A stretch of DNA of 64,000 nucleotides from Sphingobacterium nematocida (GTDB lineage Bacteria > Bacteroidota > Bacteroidia > Sphingobacteriales > Sphingobacteriaceae), in NCBI RefSeq assembly GCF_900168125.1, contig NZ_FUZF01000010.1, positions 104,268-168,267 on the forward strand, written 5' to 3'. The notes under the pieces were generated by a model. That model saw nothing but the letters and a program-made list of their open reading frames with translations, made no database searches and was not told the origin of the DNA. The translations under genes and the position numbers were made by a program. Position 1 is the stretch's first letter, and every line of letters starts with the position of its first letter. This document shows, one piece after another, positions 1 through 9,193 of this stretch.

Positions 1-2
1 TC

Positions 3-1757
3 GGACATTTGTTAGTAATCGGCCTTGCGGTGGGCGCGGGCGTCCTACTGTTCAAGTTGAGTGTGCAGCTCATAAGCTTATTGCGGATACATTTTTATTC
101 TAAGCCCTCAAAGTGGCAGCATTATTTTTTTAGGAATGTGTTGTTTCCAATCGTTCCCTTTTCTTTTTTCAATAAAATATATATACATCAGGATCAACAT
201 CAGGATCCTGAGTTGTTTGATATTTTCAAACATGAAGATATTCATGTGAAAGGCCTTCACACGGTGGATATTCTTTTGTTTGAAATACTCTTGATAGGAT
301 GTTGGTATAACCCTCTTGTATGGCTTATGCGCAAAGCTGTGCGTCAAAATCTGGAATTTCTGACTGATCAACAGGTTCTGGATAAGGGAGTGGATCGACA
401 GACCTATCAATATTCATTGTTGACTGTAACCAAGCAGGGAGCTGCTGTGGGGATCGGTAATCAGTTTAATTTTAAAACTTTAAAAAAGCGCATTATGATG
501 ATGAACAAAAGACGCTCTTCGAAAATTGAGTTGAGCAAATACGCCTTTCTGCTGCCGATCGTGATTTTTGCAGGGGCAACTTTTACGGTCAATAGGGCCG
601 AAGGAAAGATCGAAGAATTGGTGGATAAAGTGAAAGCTATTCCCGTAGATGTGGTACTACCGATTTCTAAGACGGAACAAGCGGTCTCTCTTCAAGATAC
701 TTTGAAGGGAGGTATTGTAGGGATCTCTTATAAAGCCGATACCTTACAGCTTACAGCTAATCAAAATGGATTTCCTATAGGAGGAACTAAAGGGGATCAA
801 CTGTTTATACACAACGATGTGGGATTTGGAGATGTATTGACTGTATTGGATGGAGTACCTGTGAAGAGTGAAGAGATGAAGAATCTAGCTCCCGATGATA
901 TAGAGAGTATTACCGTGCTGAAGGATAAGTCTGCAACGGCTTTGTATGGGGATAAGGGAAAGAACGGGGTACTCTTAATTGTCAGCAAATCGGGTAACGC
1001 TGCTAAAACATTGCAAGGGAAATTTGCAGGGGTTAGATGGAGTCCTACTGATAGTACCAAATCTGGAGCAGCTAAAATTGTGATGCGCAATGGTCCAGGC
1101 AGAGACCCCTTGATGATTGTTGATGGCAAGGAGATGCCTGTTGGTTTTAATATGTCAACATTGGACGCTAACGATATAGAAAGTATAGAAGTGCTGAAAG
1201 ATAAATCCGCTGAAAGTATTTACGGTACAAAGGGTAAGGAAGGTGTGGTAATTATCACCACTAAAATTGCGAATGAATTATCTCCAGAAAAAGAAGGCGC
1301 GTTAAATAGAACATGGACTTTGTCTCGGAATGCGACTAAAGACGAACGAGAGGTATTTTACGGTCAGCAACAAAAGGTATACAAAGATGATATTAAAGAA
1401 GTTACTGTAATTGGTTTTGCTTCAAAGGATGCAAAAGGTAAAGCGGTGGAGAAATTAGATACGCAACCAGAACCAGAAGGTGGAATAGATGCTTTTAGAA
1501 AATGGGTCGGTAATAATTTTGCCTATCCTCAAGCGGCAATAGATGCACGTGTAAAAGGGACAATTTATGTGACTTTTGTCGTTGAAAAGGATGGCGCATT
1601 AAGCAATATTAATGTCGCTCGAGATTTAGGGTATGGAACTGGTGAAAATGCAGTGAATCTTATAAAAAAATCTCCGAAATGGAAACCGGGGCTTAAAGAT
1701 GGTGAACCTGTCCGGGTAGAATATAGTTTTCCTATTCGATTGGATTTAACTAAATAA
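3..1757 (+). CDS. BlaR1-like M56 metallopeptidase fused to plug-like repeats and a TonB C-terminal domain (5' partial)
   Basis: The frame is open to the window edge, so the true start lies upstream. The visible N-terminus has a hydrophobic segment and a zinc-peptidase motif HEDIH (about residues 75-79 from base 9), followed by a second membrane segment ending in NPLVWLMRK, as in the M56 (BlaR1/MecR1) family. After another membrane anchor near residues 178-195 come two plug-like repeats (about 265-325 and 355-410). Each has a DGxPV or DGKEMPV turn, DDIESI or NDIESI, VLKDKSA, and YG plus GxxGV, as in the TonB-dependent receptor plug domain. The last 90 residues are a TonB C-terminal domain (FRKWVGNNFAYPQAA, VEFVVEKDG-like strand). 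Family members sense signals across the inner membrane; a BlaI/MecI-type repressor usually lies upstream, outside this window. The ligand is unknown. Confidence 0.85.
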   Translation, partial: GHLLVIGLAVGAGVLLFKLSVQLISLLRIHFYSKPSKWQHYFFRNVLFPIVPFSFFNKIYIHQDQHQDPELFDIFKHEDIHVKGLHTVDILLFEILLIGCWYNPLVWLMRKAVRQNLEFLTDQQVLDKGVDRQTYQYSLLTVTKQGAAVGIGNQFNFKTLKKRIMMMNKRRSSKIELSKYAFLLPIVIFAGATFTVNRAEGKIEELVDKVKAIPVDVVLPISKTEQAVSLQDTLKGGIVGISYKADTLQLTANQNGFPIGGTKGDQLFIHNDVGFGDVLTVLDGVPVKSEEMKNLAPDDIESITVLKDKSATALYGDKGKNGVLLIVSKSGNAAKTLQGKFAGVRWSPTDSTKSGAAKIVMRNGPGRDPLMIVDGKEMPVGFNMSTLDANDIESIEVLKDKSAESIYGTKGKEGVVIITTKIANELSPEKEGALNRTWTLSRNATKDEREVFYGQQQKVYKDDIKEVTVIGFASKDAKGKAVEKLDTQPEPEGGIDAFRKWVGNNFAYPQAAIDARVKGTIYVTFVVEKDGALSNINVARDLGYGTGENAVNLIKKSPKWKPGLKDGEPVRVEYSFPIRLDLTK

Positions 1758-1760
1758 AAA

Positions 1761-1790
1761 AAGAATGCCTGACAACAGGCATTCTTTTTT
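1761..1790. terminator. Bidirectional intrinsic terminator between the M56 gene and pth
   Basis: AAGAATGCCTG, a four-base loop and CAGGCATTCTT form an 11-bp perfect stem with A-runs on the left and T-runs on the right. It can therefore end both converging transcripts. It overlaps the stop region of pth. Confidence 0.9.
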
Positions 1791-2353
1791 TATTTAGTAT
1801 TTAGATTTGTCATCGTTAACTCTATTCCGATATTGACAAAACTATGGACCATCTTGACGGCGTGCTCAATCAGTGCTGGTAATTCTTTCTGTTCTTCTTT
1901 GTCAAAAGGGCCCAAAACGTAATCAACCTGTCTACCTTTTGGGTAGTTGTCGCCGATGCCAAAACGTAATCTAGGGTATGCTTGTCCGCCGCATAAAGCT
2001 TCGATAGATTTTAGCCCATTATGTCCGGCTGCAGAGCCTTTTGGTTTTATACGTAGCGAACCAAAAGGAATAGCGAGGTCATCTACGATAACCAAGACGT
2101 TCTGGATCGGTACTTTGAGTTGTTGCATCCAATAATTGACGGCTTTACCACTGAGATTCATGTATGTAGTCGGTTTGATCACATAGACATTGTGTCCCCG
2201 CTGCTTAAACTCCGTGTAGTAAGCGTGTTTTAACGTAGACCACGACGAGCCTGCTTGGTTAGCCAGCTCGTCTGCTACCATAAAACCAATATTGTGTCGG
2301 GTATCTGCATATTCCCGTCCGATGTTTCCTAGACCAACAATCAAATAGTTCAT
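1790..2353 (-). CDS. pth: Peptidyl-tRNA hydrolase
   Basis: The 187-residue protein opens with MNYLIVGLGN and contains TRHNIGF (catalytic His at residue 20), the YMNLSG motif and VIVDDLAIPFG followed by GSAAGHNGLKS. All are hallmarks of bacterial Pth, which frees tRNA from drop-off peptidyl-tRNA in the cytoplasm. The ATG at 2353 is chosen because the family starts there; the longer frame would read through a low-complexity leader. The gene lies just downstream of rplY, a common bacterial pairing, but a terminator separates them. Confidence 0.95.
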   Translation of the reverse strand: MNYLIVGLGNIGREYADTRHNIGFMVADELANQAGSSWSTLKHAYYTEFKQRGHNVYVIKPTTYMNLSGKAVNYWMQQLKVPIQNVLVIVDDLAIPFGSLRIKPKGSAAGHNGLKSIEALCGGQAYPRLRFGIGDNYPKGRQVDYVLGPFDKEEQKELPALIEHAVKMVHSFVNIGIELTMTNLNTK

Positions 2354-2389
2354 GGCTGTAAAAGTAAAAAGTAAAAGGTGAAAAGTAAA
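2354..2389 (-). repeat. Low-complexity TTTTAC-type spacer in front of pth
   Basis: On the minus strand this is a run of imperfect words (TTTTACTTTT, CACC, TTTTACTTTTTACTTTTAC) ending five bases before the ATG. It starts directly after the T-run of the rplY terminator. It resembles the spacers before pyrB and hisA. Confidence 0.6.
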
Positions 2390-2418
2390 AAAGAGCACCG
2401 GAATCTCCGATGCTCTTT
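2390..2418 (-). terminator. Intrinsic terminator of rplY
   Basis: AAAGAGCA pairs with TGCTCTTT and an inner CGGA pairs with TCCG around an ATC loop. On the minus strand the stem is followed by a T-rich tail that merges into the pth spacer. Confidence 0.8.
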
Positions 2419-2450
2419 ATAAAATAAATACTCAGTACTAAATACCGAAA

Positions 2451-3050
2451 TTATTTCTTTTTGCCTCCTTGAGCTGCTTTCGCTGCTTCTTGCTCTGCTT
2501 GACGTAAAGCACGAGACATGATTACTGAAACGATTGTATCGTCTGAGTTGTTTAATACTTTAGCGTTCTCTAATGTTACTTGGCGTACGCGGAAAGATTT
2601 ACCAACCTCTAAGGACTCCATAGGAACCTCGATCTCTTGTGGAAGATTGTTAGGTAATGCTTTAACACGAAGGTTACGTAATTTTTGAACTAATTTACCC
2701 CCCATTTTAACACCAGGAGAAGTTCCTGTTAATTTGATTGGGATGTTTACAGATACTTCTTTGTCATCGAATAACTCTAAAAAGTCAACGTGAGTAACTT
2801 GATCTGTTAATGGGTGGAATTGTGCTTCTTGAACGATAGCTCTTACTTTTTTACCGTCGATGTTTAATTCAATGAAAATAACATCAGCAGTGTAAAGAAC
2901 TGGTTTCAAATCAGCTGCGGACACAGAAAGGTGAGTTTGTTCTTTTCCTCCGTAAAGAACTGCAGGAACTTGTCCTTCGTAACGCAATCCTTTTGCATCT
3001 CTTTTCCCTACGTTCCCTCTAAGAGAACCGCTAATAGCAATTGATTTCAT
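2451..3050 (-). CDS. rplY: Large ribosomal subunit protein bL25 (Ctc form)
   Basis: The 199-residue protein begins MKSIAISGSLRGNVGK and has the L25 5S-rRNA-binding fold (PAVLYGGKE, VRAIVQEAQFHPLT, VDFLEL). This is followed by the C-terminal beta domain of the long CTC form (VNIPIKLTGTSPGVKMGGKL, then LPQEIEVPMESLEVG). A Lys/Ala/Gly-rich tail ends in GGKKK. The start at 3050 follows the family; the longer upstream frame runs through AT-rich promoter DNA. A consensus promoter lies 29-58 bases upstream. Confidence 0.95.
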   Translation of the reverse strand: MKSIAISGSLRGNVGKRDAKGLRYEGQVPAVLYGGKEQTHLSVSAADLKPVLYTADVIFIELNIDGKKVRAIVQEAQFHPLTDQVTHVDFLELFDDKEVSVNIPIKLTGTSPGVKMGGKLVQKLRNLRVKALPNNLPQEIEVPMESLEVGKSFRVRQVTLENAKVLNNSDDTIVSVIMSRALRQAEQEAAKAAQGGKKK

Positions 3051-3078
3051 GTTGTTTAAAATATTAAAATTTGAGGTG

Positions 3079-3108
3079 CAAAAATAATGAAAAAATGTGA
3101 GAAAACAA
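3079..3108 (-). promoter_or_regulatory. Bacteroidota-type promoter of rplY
   Basis: The minus strand reads TTG, 19 bases, TATTTTTG. This matches the known -33/-7 layout (TTG-N19-TAnnTTTG). The expected leader is about 25 bases. Confidence 0.75.
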
Positions 3109-3246
3109 TCCTTTTTAAGTATTTGTAAAAACCGTAATACATTAGCTGTTTTTTTCTTTATTAAAAATTTTATGTATTTATATTTGAGTTGTTTAAAAAA
3201 AACAATTAACTTTAAATCTTGGGAACCTAAAATAATCATAATAAAC

Positions 3247-4512
3247 ATGGAAAAACAACATACTTCAAGACGTGATTTTATTAAAAAATCATTGATTGGA
3301 GCCGCAGCATTCACTATTGTGCCACGGTTTGTATTGGGTAAGGGGTATCTGGCTCCAAGTGATCATCTGACCAAGGGTGTGATCGGTGTTGGGTCGATGG
3401 GGCGTGGACATTTCGGTTACGCAGGCACAAAAACAGTAGCTATATGTGATGTAGATACCAGACATTTGGCTTTGGCGCAAAAAGCTTTGGGGGGAGGTGT
3501 AAAAGAGCATCATGACTTTCGTGATCTGATCGCAAATCCAGAAGTGGATATTGTACATATCGCCACTCCTCCACATTGGCATGGTTTAATGGCACTGGAA
3601 GCTGCTCGTTCAGGTAAGGATATCTGGTGTGAAAAACCTATGACAAGAACTATAGGTGAGGGTAAGAAGGTTAAAGAAGCCATTGCTCAGCACGGTAATA
3701 TATTTCGCTTGAATACGTGGTTCCGTTTCGATGCTAATTTCTACGGTATGAATGTGCCAGTTAAGAAGATAAAGAAAGTTGTTGATACGGGTATGTTGGG
3801 TTGGCCTTTGAAGGTTACTATAAGTAAGCACACTGGTTTTGATTGGAAGTTTTATTGGGTGGGTAAAGAAAACCTACCAGTTGAACAGGCTCCCAAAGAG
3901 TTGGATTATGAGATGTGGTTAGGACCTGCTCCATATAAGCCTTATAGTACACATCGGGTACATACGACTTTCCGTGGCTACTGGGATTATGATGGTGGGG
4001 GATTAGGTGATATGGGACAGCACTATTTGGATCCTGTACAGTATTTCTTAGGTAAAGATAATGAAAGCCCTGTTAAAATAGAAGTGGATGCACCTCAGCA
4101 GCATTCTGATGCGGTAGGTACTTGGCGTAAAATTACCTATACTTATGCGGATGGCTGTCAGATTATATTGGACGGGGAAGGAACAGAGGTTGGTAAGGCT
4201 TATATAGAAGGACCTAAGGGTAAGTTGTACAGAGGTTTTGTATCTGATATCCCTGATTTGGAACGTAAACTGGCTCAATATCCTGATCCAGCACCTCAAA
4301 TGACAGATTTTGTGGAAGCTGTGCGCACTAGACAAAAATTTGCCCTTAATGAGGAGAATGGTTACTATTCTTGTACGTTGGTGAATCTGGGGTTGGCTGC
4401 ATTGCGTCTTAATAGAACGTTGCATTACGATTCGGCTAAACAAGAATTTGTAAATGATGAAGCTGCTAATCGTTTGATCAATCAACCTATGAGAGGTCCT
4501 TGGACTTTCTAA
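3247..4512 (+). CDS. Tat-exported Gfo/Idh/MocA-family oxidoreductase
   Basis: The 421-residue protein begins with a twin-arginine signal (SRRDFIKKSLIGAAAFTIV). The Rossmann NAD(P) motif follows (GVIGVGSMGRGHFG), then AICDVD and the family signature CEKPMT. The substrate region has FRGYWDYDGGGLGDMGQHYLDP, so GxGDMGxH is intact. Members of this exported group oxidise or reduce sugar hydroxyls, often at C3 of glycosides, in the periplasm with a tightly bound cofactor. The next gene, 14 bases downstream, encodes a two-domain DUF1080 protein, a family now linked to cleavage of 3-keto-glycosides. A joint keto-sugar role is therefore inferred; the substrate is unknown. The start at 3247 is set by the Tat signal. 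Confidence 0.85.
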   Translation: MEKQHTSRRDFIKKSLIGAAAFTIVPRFVLGKGYLAPSDHLTKGVIGVGSMGRGHFGYAGTKTVAICDVDTRHLALAQKALGGGVKEHHDFRDLIANPEVDIVHIATPPHWHGLMALEAARSGKDIWCEKPMTRTIGEGKKVKEAIAQHGNIFRLNTWFRFDANFYGMNVPVKKIKKVVDTGMLGWPLKVTISKHTGFDWKFYWVGKENLPVEQAPKELDYEMWLGPAPYKPYSTHRVHTTFRGYWDYDGGGLGDMGQHYLDPVQYFLGKDNESPVKIEVDAPQQHSDAVGTWRKITYTYADGCQIILDGEGTEVGKAYIEGPKGKLYRGFVSDIPDLERKLAQYPDPAPQMTDFVEAVRTRQKFALNEENGYYSCTLVNLGLAALRLNRTLHYDSAKQEFVNDEAANRLINQPMRGPWTF

Positions 4513-4526
4513 CCTGAAATAAACAC

Positions 4527-7500
4527 ATGAAAAAGATTTTTAATACTATATCTATATTGTTGTTGTTGCAGACGGCATCGTATGCGCAACAGCCTGCTAA
4601 TCGTACTGCTGCTACGAAGATTGCAGATGTACTGGCACAGCAACCTGCCGCGGAACAATCTAAGTTTTTGGCAGCGATGAAAGAATTGGAAGGATTTAAT
4701 TCGGAAGATGTGGTTGCCTTGTTGCAAGGATTAAAGCCGCAAGGTGGAAATAATGCCTCTATCGAATATGCTACGAATTCTTATGCTTTTTATGTAATGC
4801 AGCCGGGTAAGGATGCCCTGCGGGACAAGTACGCAAAAGGTTTGTTAGGGGCATTGGACAATTTAAAGGATCAAAATAACAAAGCCTTTGTTTTTGAGCT
4901 ACTTAAGTTTTGTGCGAAAAACGAGTCTGTAGAAAAGGTGGCGACTTATCTGAATGATCCTTATTTTGCGGAGAAGGCAGCGCGCGTGTTAAGTGCTATA
5001 CATACACCTGAAGCCGCCGCAGCGCTAAACAAAGCTTTGGCGGGTAACGTAACCGAACAAACAGCTACAGCTATAATAGGCGCGCTTGGTGAATTGAAAT
5101 CTAAAGATGCTGAGGAACGTGTGATCGCATTGGTGGGGCAGTATCAGTCTGAGAATTTTCAACGGAATGCGTTGACAACATTGAGTAAAATTGGTGGAGA
5201 AAAATCCTACGATACGTTCTATGGAAAAGCCAAATCAATAAATTATGCCTTTGATAGGTCTAATGTTGCTGCGTTGACACTGGAGTATGCTAATGCGTTG
5301 GCTAAAGGTGGTAATAAGGGATTGGCTTACAAACTTTCGTCTGCAGTATTTGCTGAAGCGCAAGATCCTAAGGCTATTGGTGCGCGTGTTGCGGCTTTGG
5401 AGTTAATGAGTCGCTTAGAGCCGGCCAAGGAGAAGAAGAATCTGCTTAAGTTGTCTACGGGCGAGGATGCGATATTGAGAAATGTGGCATTGGGTCTTTT
5501 GGGGTCTGATGCAACGGCATCAGATATTAAGAAGATAGCATCATCGCTGACTAAATTGTCGCCCGAGTCTCAGGAGAGTGTATTGAATTTTTTGACTAAA
5601 AAAGATGCAACGGCTACTATTCCTGTGATTGAAAAGAGCTTAAAGGCTGTAAAAGATCCGGAAGCACGTATTGCGGCTTTCAATACCCTGTCTGCACTGA
5701 GTAAGGGAACAAATACCTCTTTTGTAATTAAACAATTGGCAACAGCGAATGATGCAGAGGTCAATGCGTTAAAAACACTTTTGTTGACTGCTAAGGGAGC
5801 GGGGACGGTTTCTGAAATTAATAAAGCGATTTCGGGAGCTGATGAAAAGACTAAATTAGCCTTGTTGGATGTGCTATCTAAGCGTTCTGATAAAAACTCT
5901 GCTAAAGAAGTTTTTGCATTAATTGAGCAAGGGAGTCCTGCTGTTCGATCGGCAGCTTTCAAAGCGTTGCCAAACGTTGTTAACGATGCTGATTTTGAAG
6001 CAGTAGTTAATGTGTTGGGGAAAGCCGAAGGAGAGGATGTGAAATCGGCACAACAAGCTGCTATAGTAGCATTAAGAAATAATAGTAATAAGGAGGCTAT
6101 CATTCAACGCCTTGCTGCTACCATTTCTAGATCTCAAGCGCCTTCTGCTGCTCGATTGTTTCCTGTTTTTGCTGGAGAAGGTGGAGAAGAGTCTTTGAAG
6201 ACTGTAAAAGGATATGTGGGAGCAGGGAATCCACTTAAAAATGACGCAATACAAGCGTTGGCTAGTTGGTCTAATACTTCTTCACTAGATGGATTGACTA
6301 CATTGCTTCGCACAGAGAAAGATGCGGCTTTATTTAAAACTATTTTTTCTGGTTTTATAAAGCAGTTGAATGCAAGTGGAATTAAGAATGAACAAAAGAC
6401 GTTGTTATTAAGAGATGCATTTGAGTATGCGCAAACCAAAGAGCAACGTAGTTCGGCGCTTTCGGCAATGAAGGCTACCGGTACCTACCAAGCACTTGTT
6501 TTTGCGAGCAAATACTTGAATGATGCGGAGCTTAAAGGGGTTGCTACGGATGTGGTGATGAATATCATAATGGATAATAAAGCTTTTGTCGGAACGGATG
6601 TCCGTAATTGGTTGCAGACGGCCGAAGGTAATCTATCCGGAAGCGAAAGTTCCTATTTGAAAGAAGCTATTGTGAGACATCTAACAGAGATGCCTGCTAA
6701 AGAAGGTTATATTGCTTTGTTTAATGGTAAAGATCTTACTGGTTGGAAAGGATTAGTGGAAAATCCTATTAAGCGCGCTAAAATGACTCCGAAGGAACTG
6801 GAGCAGAAGCAAGCAGAGGCTGATAAGAAAATGCGCGAAAGCTGGTCTGCGATCAATGGAGATTTGGTGTTTGCTGGTCATGGTGATAATATTGCGACAG
6901 TTAAGCAGTATGGAGACTTTGAGATGCTATTGGATTGGAAGTTAGATAAAAATGGCAAAGAGCCGGATGCGGGTGTTTATCTGAGAGGTACTCCTCAGGT
7001 TCAGATCTGGGATATTTCTAGGACAAATGTAGGTGCGGAAGTTGGATCAGGCGGTTTGTACAATAATAAATCTAATTCAAAGCCGCTAAAAGTTGCCGAT
7101 AATCCGCTTGGTGAATGGAATAACTTTAAAATCCGCATGGTCGGTGAGAATGTATGGGTGTGGTTAAATGGTGAATTGGTTGTGGATAATGTGCCTTTGG
7201 AGAATTACTGGGATAGAAACCAATCGATATTCCCTACAGAACAAATCGAACTACAGGCTCATGGATCCCGGGTTTGGTATAGAGACGTTTATTTGAAAGA
7301 ATTGCCACGTAAAGTTGTCTATGCGCTAAGTGACCAAGAGAAATCAGAAGGATTTGAAATGCTTTTTGATGGAACAAATTTGGATAAATGGACACCTTCT
7401 ACTGCTTATGAAATCAATGAAGAAGGCGTGTTACGCTCGAATCCTGTAGCAAAATTTGGTAAAAATATTTATACGAAAGAGCAGTATGGGGATTTTGTAT

Positions 7501-7922
7501 ACCGATTTGAGTTTAAATTGACTCCAGGAGCTAACAATGGTGTTGGGGTGCGTGCTCCTTTGGAGGGAGATGCTGCTTATTTAGGATATGAAGTTCAGAT
7601 CCTGGATGATAACGCCGAAGTATATAGTAAATTAAAACCTTATCAATATCATGGATCGGTATACGGAATCATTGCTGCTAAAAGAGGTTCTTTAAAGCCG
7701 GTGGGCGAATGGAATCAGGAGGAAATCCGTATACAAGGGGATAAAATTAAAGTAACAGTAAATGGTCAGGTGATTGTGGATGGTGATATTAAAGCTGCTT
7801 CAAAGGCTGGTGCTGCTGATGGAAAGGATCATCCTGGATTAAAAACCAAGACAGGTCATATCGGATTTTTAGGGCATGGCACAGAGGTATTTCTAAGAAA
7901 TATCCGGGTCAAAAAACTTTAA
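4527..7922 (+). CDS. Exported HEAT-repeat protein with two C-terminal DUF1080 (3-keto-glycoside hydrolase/lyase-like) domains
   Basis: The 1131-residue protein has a signal peptide (MKKIFNTISILLLLQTASYA). From about residue 95 to 700 it is a long alpha-helical array of HEAT-like repeats. Two DUF1080 modules follow: residues about 725-930 (IALFNGKDLTGWKG, AGVYLRGTPQVQIWD, QLQAHG-like IELQAHGSRVWYRDVYLKEL) and about 938-1131 (EMLFDGTNLDKWTP, GVGVRAPLEGDAAYLGYEVQ, HIGFLGHG). The DUF1080 fold is lectin-like, and characterised members act on 3-keto sugars. The stop of the upstream oxidoreductase is only 14 bases away, so the two are probably one transcript. Which DUF1080 copy is catalytic cannot be decided by eye; the HEAT part may dock a partner. 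Confidence 0.85.
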   Translation: MKKIFNTISILLLLQTASYAQQPANRTAATKIADVLAQQPAAEQSKFLAAMKELEGFNSEDVVALLQGLKPQGGNNASIEYATNSYAFYVMQPGKDALRDKYAKGLLGALDNLKDQNNKAFVFELLKFCAKNESVEKVATYLNDPYFAEKAARVLSAIHTPEAAAALNKALAGNVTEQTATAIIGALGELKSKDAEERVIALVGQYQSENFQRNALTTLSKIGGEKSYDTFYGKAKSINYAFDRSNVAALTLEYANALAKGGNKGLAYKLSSAVFAEAQDPKAIGARVAALELMSRLEPAKEKKNLLKLSTGEDAILRNVALGLLGSDATASDIKKIASSLTKLSPESQESVLNFLTKKDATATIPVIEKSLKAVKDPEARIAAFNTLSALSKGTNTSFVIKQLATANDAEVNALKTLLLTAKGAGTVSEINKAISGADEKTKLALLDVLSKRSDKNSAKEVFALIEQGSPAVRSAAFKALPNVVNDADFEAVVNVLGKAEGEDVKSAQQAAIVALRNNSNKEAIIQRLAATISRSQAPSAARLFPVFAGEGGEESLKTVKGYVGAGNPLKNDAIQALASWSNTSSLDGLTTLLRTEKDAALFKTIFSGFIKQLNASGIKNEQKTLLLRDAFEYAQTKEQRSSALSAMKATGTYQALVFASKYLNDAELKGVATDVVMNIIMDNKAFVGTDVRNWLQTAEGNLSGSESSYLKEAIVRHLTEMPAKEGYIALFNGKDLTGWKGLVENPIKRAKMTPKELEQKQAEADKKMRESWSAINGDLVFAGHGDNIATVKQYGDFEMLLDWKLDKNGKEPDAGVYLRGTPQVQIWDISRTNVGAEVGSGGLYNNKSNSKPLKVADNPLGEWNNFKIRMVGENVWVWLNGELVVDNVPLENYWDRNQSIFPTEQIELQAHGSRVWYRDVYLKELPRKVVYALSDQEKSEGFEMLFDGTNLDKWTPSTAYEINEEGVLRSNPVAKFGKNIYTKEQYGDFVYRFEFKLTPGANNGVGVRAPLEGDAAYLGYEVQILDDNAEVYSKLKPYQYHGSVYGIIAAKRGSLKPVGEWNQEEIRIQGDKIKVTVNGQVIVDGDIKAASKAGAADGKDHPGLKTKTGHIGFLGHGTEVFLRNIRVKKL

Positions 7923-7942
7923 AATTGTATATTGTTTGTTTA

Positions 7943-7977
7943 AAGCCGTTCTGAAGTAAATTCAGGACGGCTTTTTT
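7943..7977 (+). terminator. Intrinsic terminator after the HEAT-DUF1080 gene
   Basis: A 13-bp stem (AAGCCGTTCTGAA with TTCAGGACGGCTT, one G-T pair) has a GTAAA loop and is followed by TTTTTT. Confidence 0.9.
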
Positions 7978-8071
7978 GTTTTTACTTTCGAGGTTTTGAG
8001 CGATCTCCCATTGTGGTATGTTTTTTGCAAACTTTAGATCCAAAGCCTTATTAACGCACTAACTACATGTG

Positions 8072-8104
8072 AAAAAGGCCATCTGCTAATTTGCAGGTGG
8101 CCTT
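8072..8104 (-). terminator. Intrinsic terminator of prs
   Basis: AAGGCCATCTGC pairs with GCAGGTGGCCTT (one wobble). On the minus strand the stem is followed by a T-run. The gap between this and the preceding plus-strand terminator (7978-8071) shows nothing recognisable. Confidence 0.85.
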
Positions 8105-8129
8105 CTTGCATTTATAATATATATAATTA

Positions 8130-9086
8130 TTATTCGACAACGAAAAGCTCCGCGATAGAAGCGTGTTCATTGACATTTTTAATAGCTTTGGCAAATAAAT
8201 CTGCTGTAGATAATACTTTTATTTTTGAACAGGCTTTAGATCTTTCGGGATCCAACTGTATGGTGTCGGTAACGATCATCTCTGTTAATACCGAATTTTC
8301 AATAGTTTCATATGCCTTGCCTGATAGTACAGCGTGTGTACATACTGCTCTAACCGAGTTTGCTCCATTTTCCATAATTAAGGCGGCTGCCTTTGAAAGT
8401 GTGCCAGCAGTGTCACATATGTCATCCATCAAGACAACATCTTGTCCGGTAACATCACCGATGATTGACATCGATTCAATTTCATTGGCACGCTTGCGTC
8501 GCTTGTCACAGATGATAACTTCAGCATTAAAAAACTTAGCGAAAGTACGTGCGCGGTAGGATCCGCCCATGTCTGGTGAAGCTATTGTTAGATTAGGAAG
8601 GTTCAGAGATTTGATGTAAGGCACAAAAATCACTGATCCGTCTAAGTGATCTACCGGGATATCGAAAAAACCTTGAATCTGAGCTGCGTGAAGGTCCATA
8701 GTCATAATGCGATGTGCACCGGCTGCTGTAATAAGATTAGCGATCATCTTAGCTCCAATAGCTACACGTGGCTTGTCTTTACGGTCCTGACGAGCATAGC
8801 CAAAGTAAGGAACTACGGCTGTGATGTAATGTGCAGAAGCTCTTTTCGCCGCGTCAATCATCAACAGTAACTCAAAAAGATTGTCTGTTGGTTGGTTGGT
8901 AGATTGTATTAAGAATAAATCACTTCCCCGAACTGACTCATTGTAGAATGGCTGGATTTCTCCATCACTGAATTTGGCGAGCGTTTTGTCTCCTAGTGGT
9001 TTACCAAAGGAAGTCGAGATTTTTTCTGCAAGTTCTTGTGTGCCAGAACCAGCAAATAATTTAACCGTGTTAAATTGCAAAGGCAT
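8130..9086 (-). CDS. prs: Ribose-phosphate pyrophosphokinase (PRPP synthetase)
   Basis: The 318-residue protein shows FSDGEIQPFYNESVRGSD, PYFGYARQDRK and the catalytic/ATP-binding stretch. It also has MTMDLHAAQIQGFFDIPVDHL and the PRPP-binding motif VVLMDDICDTAGTLSKAA. It makes PRPP from ribose 5-phosphate and ATP. PRPP supplies the purine (purC), pyrimidine (pyrR-pyrB) and histidine (his cluster) pathways also encoded in this window, and tRNA/NAD precursors elsewhere. It has its own promoter and terminator and so appears monocistronic. Confidence 0.97.
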   Translation of the reverse strand: MPLQFNTVKLFAGSGTQELAEKISTSFGKPLGDKTLAKFSDGEIQPFYNESVRGSDLFLIQSTNQPTDNLFELLLMIDAAKRASAHYITAVVPYFGYARQDRKDKPRVAIGAKMIANLITAAGAHRIMTMDLHAAQIQGFFDIPVDHLDGSVIFVPYIKSLNLPNLTIASPDMGGSYRARTFAKFFNAEVIICDKRRKRANEIESMSIIGDVTGQDVVLMDDICDTAGTLSKAAALIMENGANSVRAVCTHAVLSGKAYETIENSVLTEMIVTDTIQLDPERSKACSKIKVLSTADLFAKAIKNVNEHASIAELFVVE

Positions 9087-9119
9087 GGTTTAAATATATT
9101 TGTATCTAAAATGTTTTGG

Positions 9120-9127
9120 CAAAGGTA
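9120..9127 (-). promoter_or_regulatory. -7 promoter element of prs
   Basis: The minus strand reads TACCTTTG, matching TAnnTTTG, 34 bases before the ATG. No TTG stands at the -33 position, so only half of the consensus is present. Confidence 0.55.
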
Positions 9128-9193
9128 GAGAATTGATGTTAAAATAAAAAGCTAAAGATGGAGCTTCAATAGTGTGGTAGAGATTATCAATAC

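Noticed and set aside
3051..3246. N-terminally longer forms of bL25 and of the Gfo/Idh protein that overlap each other
   Set aside because: The extensions cross promoter motifs, are AT-rich, and the family starts and Tat signal fix the shorter forms.
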